The position numbers and the translations under genes are program-made. Shown one piece after another: positions 18,178 through 25,297 of a stretch of DNA of 64,000 bases. Source of the DNA: CAZFBA01 sp964517135. GTDB taxonomy: Bacteria; Cyanobacteriota; Vampirovibrionia; JBFMGH01. The stretch's first letter is position 1, and every line of letters begins with the position of its first letter. The stretch covers positions 45,097 to 109,096 of the forward strand of contig CAZFBA010000010.1 in NCBI GenBank assembly GCA_964517135.1, given 5' to 3'. Under the pieces are notes generated by a model, which made no database searches, was not told the DNA's origin, and saw nothing but the letters and a program-made list of their open reading frames with translations.

Positions 18178-18798
18178 TTACCAGTAGAAGCTATATCCGT
18201 TTAAGTAATTAAGTGCACTCTGGGCATAGTTTTGTGTATAAGCCCACTGGTCGTAATAGCCGTAGGTGTTATTTATAGAATTAATCGCACCATATGCTNN
18301 NNNNNNNNNNNNNNNNNNNNNNNNNNNNNNNNNNNNNNNNNNNNNNNNNNNNNNNNNNNNNNNNNNNNNNNNNNNNNNNNNNNNNNNNNNNNNNNNNNAA
18401 TAGCCGTAGGTGTTATTTATAGAATTAATCGCACCATATGCTAAATCCTGAGTATAGGACCACTGGTCGTAATAGCCGTAGGTGTTATTTATAGAATTAA
18501 TCGCACCATATGCTAAATCCTGAGTGTAGGACCACTGGTCATAGTAGCCATAACTATTATTCAGATAGTTAATAGCATTCTGAGCATAACTCTGTGTAGC
18601 TCCCCACTGGGTGGTATAACCACTGCCATAGGAATTATCATAAGAGTTAAGATAGTTCAGAGCACTGTCTGCCTGATACTGAGTGACTGCCCATTGATCA
18701 ACATATCCACCAAATAGTGATGACAGATAATAAGGTGCAATCTTTGACTCGAGTTCCGTTACCTCAAGATCCTCCAACCTTAAAATTTTTTTACTCAT
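18178..18798 (-). CDS. Leader plus 24-residue repeats, candidate RiPP-like precursor 2, with assembly gap
   Basis: Starts at the ATG at 18798 (GAGGAGA about ten bases upstream), not at the longer frame from 18891. The leader MSKKILRLEDLEVTELESKI-APYY matches that of the other repeat gene at MSKK, EV-ELE-KIAPYY. It is followed by units of 24 residues: YYDQWSYTQDLAYGAINS, then INNTYG. The first two units and the last are diverged (for example YTTQWGATQSYAQNAINYLN), the inner ones are nearly identical, and the protein ends NGYSFYW. 100 N at 18299-18398 interrupt it, so true length is unknown (207 residues as assembled). Rich in Tyr, Asn and Trp, no Cys, no Lys after the leader. Likely a second substrate of the same radical SAM enzyme. 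Confidence 0.72.
   Translation of the reverse strand: MSKKILRLEDLEVTELESKIAPYYLSSLFGGYVDQWAVTQYQADSALNYLNSYDNSYGSGYTTQWGATQSYAQNAINYLNNSYGYYDQWSYTQDLAYGAINSINNTYGYYDQWSYTQDLAYGAINSINNTYGYXXXXXXXXXXXXXXXXXXXXXXXXXXXXXXXXXXAYGAINSINNTYGYYDQWAYTQNYAQSALNYLNGYSFYW
18210..18560 (-). repeat. 72-bp tandem repeat
   Basis: Units of 72 bp (24 codons) run through the gene. Inner copies differ by only a few bases. The visible unit starting at 18255 and that at 18399 are 144 bp apart, exactly two units, across the N run. Confidence 0.85.
18299..18398. other. Assembly gap, 100 N
   Basis: Exactly 100 N inside the tandem repeat. The flanks are in phase with the 72-bp unit (28 bases needed to finish the left unit plus one whole unit equals 100). 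The gap may hold just one unit, or be a default gap that fits by chance. Confidence 0.95.
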
Positions 18799-19113
18799 TT
18801 TGTGGGGTCTCCTCTTTATGTGCTGGAAAAAGTGGCTAGAAAGCTGTTGATATACAATATATATATTTTTTATGTCACCCGATAGCTCCAAATTCTTTTA
18901 TAATCTTATTATTAAGCATAATAGTTGTTCTTTACAAGCCTGCTGCCTCAATTTTTTACATTGTTAACAATTGCGTTTAACGAAAATTAATGTATAAAGT
19001 GGTTTTTAGAGGTGGAAACCATTTCGGTTCGTAAATTTTTGTAAAATCAGGGCAATTTTATTTTCGAGTATTTTTTCCTGAATTTTTTTTGTGGTTAGAT
19101 TGTTTTTGAGCCG
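18799..19113. other. Intergenic region, 315 bp
   Basis: Between the divergent 24-residue-repeat gene and the plus-strand membrane protein, so it should hold both promoters. AT-rich; no repeat or strong hairpin seen. Confidence 0.5.
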
Positions 19114-19725
19114 GTGAAAATAAACGCCTTTATGATGAAAATTTTTGAACAATTAAAGAAAATAGATGCTTTTAAAAGAAGTGTGTTAACCAATGCCCTT
19201 ATTTATTTTGGGCTGATAGTTATTTCAGGTATCTTTAATTTTTTTAGCTTTTACCTGATAAGTATTTTGCTGGTGCTTGTTTCTACGGTGCTTATCTCTA
19301 TTAATGTTTTGTATATATATCATGATTATTCAGAAAACGAACATTATAGTCTTAATAAGATATTGAAACTTGGTCTTATGACGGGCATAGTGGCCTGGTT
19401 ATTGTCGTATTTTGTCATATTTCTGCCTTTTTTTATTAGCAGTTTGCTTCAAAACAGTTCTTCTTTGAGTTCAGGAGAAATTGCAACTTATATGATGTTT
19501 GCAATAGCAGTTCTTTTGATGACGATTACATTTTTTGGTACGGTTATGTCAGGCCTGGTTGTGATGTTTTCACCTGTTATATCTAATGAAAAACCTGACC
19601 TGAAATATTTTTTAACTATTTCTGGTCTTTTTATTTTTGCACTGATTCAGGTTGTAATCTTTTTCATCTTTATATACCTTCCTCTGGCGAATAAAATTAT
19701 ATATCCAACAGCTGAAATGCTTTAA
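19114..19725 (+). CDS. Four-span hypothetical membrane protein
   Basis: 203 residues if read from the GTG at 19114; ATG codons at 19132 and 19135 are alternatives and no clear Shine-Dalgarno separates them. Four or five hydrophobic segments: about 27-60 (probably two helices), 90-112, 125-152 and 170-193. The loop after the second helix is polar (YHDYSENEHYSLNKILKLG). No conserved motif is recognised. It resembles small integral membrane proteins of the Yip1 type in general plan only. It is a single gene next to the repeat-peptide locus and might belong to it, but nothing links them apart from position. Confidence 0.7.
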   Translation: MKINAFMMKIFEQLKKIDAFKRSVLTNALIYFGLIVISGIFNFFSFYLISILLVLVSTVLISINVLYIYHDYSENEHYSLNKILKLGLMTGIVAWLLSYFVIFLPFFISSLLQNSSSLSSGEIATYMMFAIAVLLMTITFFGTVMSGLVVMFSPVISNEKPDLKYFLTISGLFIFALIQVVIFFIFIYLPLANKIIYPTAEML

Positions 19726-19796
19726 TTCAAGGCATTTCAACGCTTTTTGTCTGGCTATAGTTGTCTAATTTTTTAATGTAGCTAAGTATAGTATGA

Positions 19797-19862
19797 AATA
19801 AAAGACTCTCTCAGGAGTGGATTAAATCCAGTCCGGTAGTTTTGCAGAATATGAGCCTCTTT
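19797..19862 (+). repeat. Dispersed repeat B, copy 2 (partial)
   Basis: AAAGACTCTCTCAGGAGTGG followed by a hairpin with one mismatch (19814-19834) and CCGGTAGTTTTGC. The second conserved block of the family is absent. Confidence 0.7.
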
Positions 19863-19985
19863 AGAACTTTTGTGTAATCTTGGGCGCAGCGAAGGATCTA
19901 TCAAATGTTTATTCTGGATTGCCACGTCAGGCAAAAGCGATCCTATCAATGATAATAGTTTATTGAATGCCTGAATTAGCCTGAA

Positions 19986-20117
19986 ATAAAACTTTCTCCG
20001 GAGCGAACTAAGTTCGCTCCGGTATTTTTGCTTAAGATTCGCCTCTTCAGGTTTCTTTAATACTGCTATAATAAACATTTCGGGTGAAAATTCTTTAAGC
20101 CTGAATCTATAGTAAAT
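19986..20117 (+). repeat. Dispersed repeat B, copy 3
   Basis: Perfect hairpin GGAGCGAAC-TAA-GTTCGCTCC (20000-20020), then GGTATTTTTGC and the distal block with CTTTAATACTGCTATAATAA. The stem bases differ from copy 1 on both arms, so pairing is conserved by compensating changes. Confidence 0.78.
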
Positions 20118-20209
20118 GTATAATTTAATACCTACTTAAATTAAGTCTTTTATAAATAGAACTTGATTTTTCAGTTTATGCATCAGTCTTACGAAAAAGC
20201 AACTAATTC

Positions 20210-20230
20210 CAGAGATACTGGATCTCTGGT
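20210..20230. repeat. Perfect hairpin
   Basis: CCAGAGAT-ACTGG-ATCTCTGG with no T-run. Function unknown; about 275 bases upstream of tsaC. Confidence 0.4.
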
Positions 20231-20505
20231 GAAAAATGAATGCAAATTGCTGTTACAGAAGTAATTCAAGAAGTTAAAGAAGCTATACTGTTCTAATGTT
20301 GGCTATATAGCGTTTTTTTTCTCGAAAAATGTTTTTTTTGTTAATAATCAAGAATGCCAATTACCTAAAATATAAATAATACCTTTACCTTATAATTATT
20401 AAGTATGTATCTTTTAGTTTACAAAACCTTCTTAAAATTGTAGAAATAATTTTCTGTTTTTATATAATGTTCATGTTAAAAATTCAATGAAACAAATTTT
20501 AAAAT

Positions 20506-21117
20506 ATGGAACAAACTTATTTGTTTAGTCATGAAGAAACCTTAAATATTGAAGAAGCACTTGGTCGGCCTGATGGGGTCATAGCATTTCCGACAGATAC
20601 AGTTTACGGGCTGGGATGCCTGATAGAAAATGAAGATTCTGTCAGGAAAATCTATGAGATAAAACAGCGTGATGCCAGAAAACCATTAATATTACTGGGA
20701 TATAGTATAGAGTGCCTCAACAAATTCGTTAAATACATCCCTGATTCAATATCTACCCTGACCACAAAACACTGGCCTGGAGCATTGACAATAGTACTTC
20801 AACGCAGCCGCTATGTGCCAGATTACATTAACTCTGATCTCGATACTATCGGAATAAGAATACCTGATCATCAGGCCATACTTGAAATACTTAAACGATG
20901 TACACCTGAAGGTGTTCTGGCTACCACTTCTGCCAATATATCAGGTGAACCGGATATGACAAAATACGAAGAGGTTAAAAAAAATCTCGGAGATAAAGTT
21001 GATTATCTTGTAGATGATTTTAACATACCTGTTTCTGGCATGCCATCTACTGTAATAACTCTCAGTAAAAACAAATCACTAAAAGTATTACGTCAGGGAG
21101 CCATTATCATTGACTGA
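20506..21117 (+). CDS. tsaC: Threonylcarbamoyl-AMP synthase (Sua5/YciO/YrdC family)
   Basis: Makes threonylcarbamoyl-AMP from threonine, bicarbonate and ATP for the t6A37 modification of ANN-reading tRNAs. 203 residues, the short TsaC/YrdC form without the Sua5 C-terminal domain. Motifs: GVIAFPTDTVYGLGC at about 20-34, the KQRDARKPLILL loop near 60, HWPGALTIVL near 92, and ATTSANISGEPD near 145. It opens a plus-strand group with rpiB, glyA and a WecA-type transferase (gap to rpiB 26 bases). No Shine-Dalgarno is seen before the ATG; a TATAAT-like box lies about 40 bases upstream. Confidence 0.93.
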   Translation: MEQTYLFSHEETLNIEEALGRPDGVIAFPTDTVYGLGCLIENEDSVRKIYEIKQRDARKPLILLGYSIECLNKFVKYIPDSISTLTTKHWPGALTIVLQRSRYVPDYINSDLDTIGIRIPDHQAILEILKRCTPEGVLATTSANISGEPDMTKYEEVKKNLGDKVDYLVDDFNIPVSGMPSTVITLSKNKSLKVLRQGAIIID

Positions 21118-21143
21118 ACCAGAATAATTAAAAGGAAAAACTC

Positions 21144-21611
21144 TTGAGCAAACAACTCCTGGTAATAGGATCAGATCACGGCGGATTTAACCTTAAAAAT
21201 CATCTTATTAATTTCGTAAAAAGCCTCAAATACGAAATAGAAGACTACGGAACATTTGATAATAATAGCTGCGATTACCCTGATATAGCTCTCAAAGTTG
21301 CTAAAGCTATTCAAGACAAAAAATTTGAGCGTGGCATACTGGTTTGCGGCACAGGCCTGGGCATGGCTATTACTGCTAACAAATTGAAAGGCATCAGAGC
21401 CGTAACATGTACAGATTGCTATTCAGCAAAAATGAGTGTCGAACATAATAATGCCAATATACTTACACTGGGTGAACGTGTCATTAGTTCCGAACAGGCT
21501 GAAGAAATAATTAAAACCTGGCTGGAAGCCAAGTTTGAAGGTGGCCGGCATCAGCGAAGAATAGACAAAATCGACGCTATTACCACCTGCTCTAACTCAC
21601 CAGCAATCTAA
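21144..21611 (+). CDS. rpiB: Ribose 5-phosphate isomerase B
   Basis: Interconverts ribose 5-phosphate and ribulose 5-phosphate in the pentose phosphate pathway. 155 residues, usual for RpiB/LacAB. Motifs: IGSDHGGFNLK at the N-terminus, DYPDIALKVA, the active-site Cys in LVCGTGLGMAITANK (near 72), and the HNNANILTLGERV segment. Start is TTG at 21144, set by AAAAGGAAAA eight bases upstream and by the family N-terminus (MSKQLLVIGSDHGG). The tail (GGRHQRRIDKIDAI) is typical. In many bacteria rpiB sits between a Sua5-type gene and glyA, as here. Confidence 0.96.
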   Translation: MSKQLLVIGSDHGGFNLKNHLINFVKSLKYEIEDYGTFDNNSCDYPDIALKVAKAIQDKKFERGILVCGTGLGMAITANKLKGIRAVTCTDCYSAKMSVEHNNANILTLGERVISSEQAEEIIKTWLEAKFEGGRHQRRIDKIDAITTCSNSPAI

Positions 21612-21711
21612 AGTTTTTCTATTTTTTCCTGCCTGTTCATAATAAAATGTTCTTAACAAATTACTCTATCTCATTGTTTATGGTTAGAATTATTTAGTAA
21701 AGGAAATGACT

Positions 21712-22986
21712 ATGAATATAGAAAAAATCAGACAAAACGATCCAGAAATTGCAGACGTAATAATGAAAGAACTCAAAAGGCAACAAACCTGTATTGAGCT
21801 AATAGCAAGTGAAAATTTTACCTCGGAATCTGTTTTGTATGCAATGGGAAGTGTCTTAACTAATAAATATGCTGAAGGTCTGCCAGCTAAAAGATATTAT
21901 GGTGGTTGTGAGTATGTAGATGAAGCTGAAAACCTTGCCCGTGAGCGGGCCATGCAACTATTTGGGGCTGAACATGCTAATGTGCAACCTCATAGTGGAG
22001 CACAGGCCAATATGGCAGTAATGCTTGCTACCTTAAAACCTGGTGATACAATAATGGGTATGGATCTCAACTGTGGAGGCCACCTTACACACGGCTCACC
22101 TGTTAATTTTTCAGGACTTTATTTTAACGTAGTTGCCTATAAAACAGACAACGAGACAGGGTATATTGATTATGATAAAGTTGCCGACCTTGCAAAACAG
22201 CATAAACCAAAGCTAATTATTTCTGGCTATAGTGCATATCCACGTACAATAGATTTTAAAAAGTTTCAGGAAATTGCAGAAAGTGTCGGTGCTTATCATA
22301 TGGCTGATATCGCTCATATAGCAGGCCTGGTAGCAACCGGTTATCACCCCAGCCCTGTCGGTATTGCCGATTTTGTAACCACCACAACACATAAAACCCT
22401 CAGAGGCCCCCGTGGAGGCATTATCATGTGTAGTGAGGAAAATGCAAAAGCTATTGATAAAGCTGTTTTCCCGGGCACACAGGGCGGACCACTCATGCAC
22501 GTTATCGCTGCAAAAGCTGTTGCCTTCAGAGAAGCCCTCCAGCCAGAATTTAAATTATACTGTAAAAACGTCGTTGAAAACGCTAATGCCCTTGCTAATA
22601 AATTGATTGCTAATGGTCTGAATATTGTAACAGGTGGTACTGATAACCATCTCTTTACACTGGATACCAGAAATCTTGATATGACAGGTAAAAAAGCCAG
22701 CGCACTTCTTGAAACTGTTCATATTACAGCTAATAAAAATACTATTCCTAATGATCCTAAAAGCCCGTTTGTTACAAGCGGTGTGAGAATGGGCTCACCT
22801 GCTGCTACGACAAGGGGATTCAAAATCAGCCATATGGAAAAAGTTGGCGACATAATTTCAAAAGTACTTAAAAACCCTGATGATGAAGCTATACACGCTG
22901 AAGCCAGAGAAGAGGTTAAAGTTCTTTGCACTGAATGTCCCCTCTATAAAGACATTTTGGCCAATCAACAGGCCGGCATCTCATAA
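21712..22986 (+). CDS. glyA: Serine hydroxymethyltransferase
   Basis: PLP enzyme that converts serine plus tetrahydrofolate to glycine plus methylene-THF. 424 residues from the second of two close ATGs. AAAGGA lies one base before the ATG at 21706 but seven bases before that at 21712, so the second is preferred. Motifs: ELIASENFTSE near 28, NKYAEGLPAKRYYGGCEYVD, ADIAHIAGLVATG near 200, the PLP lysine in VTTTTHKTLRGPRGG near 226, and the SGVRMGSPAATTRG folate-site loop near 360. Third gene of the tsaC-rpiB-glyA group; the next gene's Shine-Dalgarno overlaps the end of this one. Confidence 0.97.
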   Translation: MNIEKIRQNDPEIADVIMKELKRQQTCIELIASENFTSESVLYAMGSVLTNKYAEGLPAKRYYGGCEYVDEAENLARERAMQLFGAEHANVQPHSGAQANMAVMLATLKPGDTIMGMDLNCGGHLTHGSPVNFSGLYFNVVAYKTDNETGYIDYDKVADLAKQHKPKLIISGYSAYPRTIDFKKFQEIAESVGAYHMADIAHIAGLVATGYHPSPVGIADFVTTTTHKTLRGPRGGIIMCSEENAKAIDKAVFPGTQGGPLMHVIAAKAVAFREALQPEFKLYCKNVVENANALANKLIANGLNIVTGGTDNHLFTLDTRNLDMTGKKASALLETVHITANKNTIPNDPKSPFVTSGVRMGSPAATTRGFKISHMEKVGDIISKVLKNPDDEAIHAEAREEVKVLCTECPLYKDILANQQAGIS

Positions 22987-22987
22987 T

Positions 22988-23004
22988 AAGGAGGCATTTT
23001 TATT
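22988..23004 (+). promoter_or_regulatory. Consensus ribosome site followed by ATT
   Basis: AAGGAGG at 22988-22994, spacer of seven bases, then ATT (23002-23004) in frame with the WecA/TagO-type gene. The usual start codons are absent from the next 16 codons. Confidence 0.6.
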
Positions 23005-24066
23005 CTTCCATTTGAAGTAGACATAGATAATGCACATCTCATAACGTTTGTAATGGCCTTCTTGCTTGCGCTTGTAGTGGTTCCTGTTGTTAGAAAAATT
23101 TGTATAAAAAAAGGCCTTTATGATCTGCCCAATGACCGAAAAATTCACCAGATACCTGTTCCCAGGCTGGGAGGGGTAGCAATATGGCTTTGTAGCTGCC
23201 TTTCTGTTGGTCTGTTAATTCTTGTTTTCTGGACTTACCCCCACGGTAACGCACTTTCAGGTATCTTCGTCGGCGGTACAATAATATTTATTCTTGGTAT
23301 GGTGGATGATATTAAAGGATTATCACCTTTTGTTAAGCTGTTTTTCCAGATAGTAGCTGCAACAGCTGCATTCTTTTATGGTGTACAGATGACAAATCTG
23401 CACCTGCCGTTTCTTGATGCACCAATAGCTCTTGGCATATTTAGCTTGCCCCTGACAGTTTTCTGGATCGTAGCTATCAGCAATGCCTTTAATTTTATAG
23501 ATGGTGTTGATGGCCTGGCTGGCGGAGTTACCGTTATTTCAGCTTTAACACTGGGTGTTGTGGCTTATGTAACTCATCAACCTATTGCAGCCCTTGTTGC
23601 TGCAGCAATTGCCGGTACGATGTTAGGGTTTCTTGTATTTAATTTTCATCCTGCAAAAATATTTATGGGAGATTCAGGGGCCCTTTTTGCAGGTTTTGTA
23701 CTGGCTTCCATTGCTGTTACCGGAGTATTAAAGACTGTTACTGCGACAATTGTTCTTCCTATTTTGATTTTATCTGTGCCCTTGCTTGATATATCATATT
23801 CAGTATTTAGAAGATTGGCACGGGGTAAGAGTCCGTTCAGGGCTGATGGTGAACATATACATCATAAGCTGCTAAAGGCCGGAGTATCTCAGAACAGGAC
23901 GATAATCATTTTTTATTTAATATGTATTGCATCCGGAACAGTTGCAACAAGCTTTGTGCATGCCACCCGGGAATACTTAACGCTTCTCATAGTACTGTTA
24001 TTAATTATGTTACTTATCTCAAGAGTAACAAACAAAAAAAAATATACTGAACCCTGCGGGGAATAA
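23002..24066 (+). CDS. WecA/TagO-type undecaprenyl-phosphate sugar-1-phosphate transferase, ATT start
   Basis: Transfers a HexNAc-1-phosphate from a UDP-sugar to undecaprenyl phosphate at the inner membrane, the first step of a surface glycan. About ten hydrophobic segments. Motifs: RKIHQIPVPRLGG, the Asp pair in GMVDDIKGL, NAFNFIDGVDGLAGG, FMGDSGALF, and EHIHHKL, which marks the WecA/TagO group against MraY. The first ATG is at 23053, but it would cut the first helix and has no ribosome site. A perfect AAGGAGG (22988-22994) stands seven bases before an in-frame ATT at 23002, giving 354 residues starting LPFEVDIDNAHLITFVMAFL; no ATG, GTG or TTG lies between. The ATT start is inference from these facts. 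Confidence 0.9.
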   Translation: MLPFEVDIDNAHLITFVMAFLLALVVVPVVRKICIKKGLYDLPNDRKIHQIPVPRLGGVAIWLCSCLSVGLLILVFWTYPHGNALSGIFVGGTIIFILGMVDDIKGLSPFVKLFFQIVAATAAFFYGVQMTNLHLPFLDAPIALGIFSLPLTVFWIVAISNAFNFIDGVDGLAGGVTVISALTLGVVAYVTHQPIAALVAAAIAGTMLGFLVFNFHPAKIFMGDSGALFAGFVLASIAVTGVLKTVTATIVLPILILSVPLLDISYSVFRRLARGKSPFRADGEHIHHKLLKAGVSQNRTIIIFYLICIASGTVATSFVHATREYLTLLIVLLLIMLLISRVTNKKKYTEPCGE

Positions 24067-24080
24067 TAATGATAAAGAAT

Positions 24081-24110
24081 TATAAAAGCCGGGCTAGTAC
24101 CCGGTCTTTC
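24081..24110. terminator. Terminator between convergent genes
   Basis: AAAAG-CCGGG-CTAGTA-CCCGG-TCTTTC between the transferase and the convergent GH6 gene; A-rich and T-rich sides allow use on both strands. Confidence 0.7.
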
Positions 24111-24129
24111 AGTCTGGAAGGCATTTACG

Positions 24130-25122
24130 TTATTCCTGACAGGTTATAAGTTCAGGGTGCCAGCTACCAGCAGGAAAAGCTGATCCATCAGCTTCTCCTG
24201 GTGGCTTTATCCAGAGGTATGCATCAAGGCCCTCTGCGTTAGTGCTGGTTGTTGGCCTGATACCTGTTTTTAGGCCTACCGGATCACTCCAGATAGGAGC
24301 ATTATTGCGACTCTGGCCCGGGCCATTTCCATTTCGGCCGGTATCAATGATAAAGGATTTGTTACCTGATAATTTTGATAGTTTTGATGCATATTTCAAT
24401 TCATTTTCAGTCTTTTGAAAGTTTGATATATTGGTTGCAAAGCCTTCAGCATGTTCGATACCAGCTTCTTTGAGTATATGTGCTACTTTTTCCGGTGGAT
24501 GCCAGTTACTGTGGGCAGCATCCAGGTATACTCTGCTTTCAGGAGCAAATGCCTTGTAAATTTTTGTTATTTGTTTTACCAGAGAACGATTTAGAGATTC
24601 TGTATAACTATTTTCTGTTTCCAGATATAATATATCAGGTTCAATAATTACTATAGCTTTATACCCGGCTATTGTACGGGCTATTTGAATATTTTTATTG
24701 AGATATTCCTGTATTTCAGTATCGTCTGGCAGGGGTTTATTTTTTGTAGGGATGAAATAGATTACAAAGACTGGCACCTTCCCTTCACAGATTTGCATTA
24801 TAGATTTTATTTTATTGATATCAACTGTTTCTTCAGTGAGCCATATGCCTGTTGGCTGGTTAAAATACTTGCTCGACTTATTTTCGGGGTACACAAACAG
24901 GTTCCACTCGCTTATAGAGCCAGAAAATTTTGTTGTTAAATCATCCATCTTTGTAATTTCCTCTTTAAAAGAATTAATAACCGGTGTATAAGAGCTTTGA
25001 TAAGCTAACTCAATTATTTGATTATCTGATATTGCTTTCTGTGAGTATAATATAAATAACAGCATCATAAAAGCCAGTAATTTTAAGTATTTTAAAGGTT
25101 TAAACAAGTTTAATTGCCTCAT
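24130..25122 (-). CDS. Secreted glycoside hydrolase family 6 (cellulase-type)
   Basis: 330 residues with an N-terminal signal or anchor (KLLAFMMLLFILYSQKAIS). GH6 enzymes are inverting endo- or exo-beta-1,4-glucanases. Landmarks in order: an IWL strand region near 93, AIVIIEPDILYLE with the likely catalytic acid Asp near 160, YLDAAHSNWHPPEKVA near 205, GFATNISNFQ, SFIIDTGRNGNGPG near 255, and the closing DAYLWIKPPGEADGSAF, all in family order. No cellulose-binding module is present. AAGG precedes the ATG. A single gene, convergent with the WecA/TagO-type gene. The substrate could be cellulose or a related beta-glucan of its own or of prey/host walls. Confidence 0.88.
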   Translation of the reverse strand: MRQLNLFKPLKYLKLLAFMMLLFILYSQKAISDNQIIELAYQSSYTPVINSFKEEITKMDDLTTKFSGSISEWNLFVYPENKSSKYFNQPTGIWLTEETVDINKIKSIMQICEGKVPVFVIYFIPTKNKPLPDDTEIQEYLNKNIQIARTIAGYKAIVIIEPDILYLETENSYTESLNRSLVKQITKIYKAFAPESRVYLDAAHSNWHPPEKVAHILKEAGIEHAEGFATNISNFQKTENELKYASKLSKLSGNKSFIIDTGRNGNGPGQSRNNAPIWSDPVGLKTGIRPTTSTNAEGLDAYLWIKPPGEADGSAFPAGSWHPELITCQE

Positions 25123-25258
25123 ATATTGACCTTACAGGATTTAATGTTAGTGTCCATCATTTTCTGGTATTATGGTTATCGAAGCATTTCTTAAAAACTG
25201 AAGTGTATTTTGGTTTTTCAGAAACAATGTTTTACTTTTCTTAAAATATGCTTGCAGC

Positions 25259-25297
25259 TTGTATTGTTTACATTTTGCTGATTATAATTTATAAATG
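25259..25297 (+). promoter_or_regulatory. Promoter placed for a leaderless mRNA
   Basis: TTGTAT (25259-25264), 18-base spacer, TATAAT (25283-25288), and the ATG only six bases later at 25295. A normal start site would fall on the A of the ATG. No Shine-Dalgarno is present. Confidence 0.5.

Larger units (their letters stand above)
19726..20505. other. Intergenic region, 780 bp, with repeats
   Basis: Holds two copies of dispersed repeat B with opposite degrees of completeness, a segment (about 19875-19950) that looks like a bacterial interspersed repeat (GGGCGCAGCGAAGGATCTAT), and a perfect 8-bp hairpin at 20210-20230. A 98-codon minus-strand frame over the repeats is not accepted as a gene. 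The end carries the tsaC promoter region. Confidence 0.65.

Noticed and set aside
17331..18798. CRISPR array
   Set aside because: The repeats are 162 and 72 bp, without unique spacers, in phase with a reading frame; no cas genes nearby.
19782..20078. 98-codon minus-strand frame
   Set aside because: It runs through two copies of repeat B and an interspersed repeat-like segment; composition follows the repeats and there is no ribosome site.
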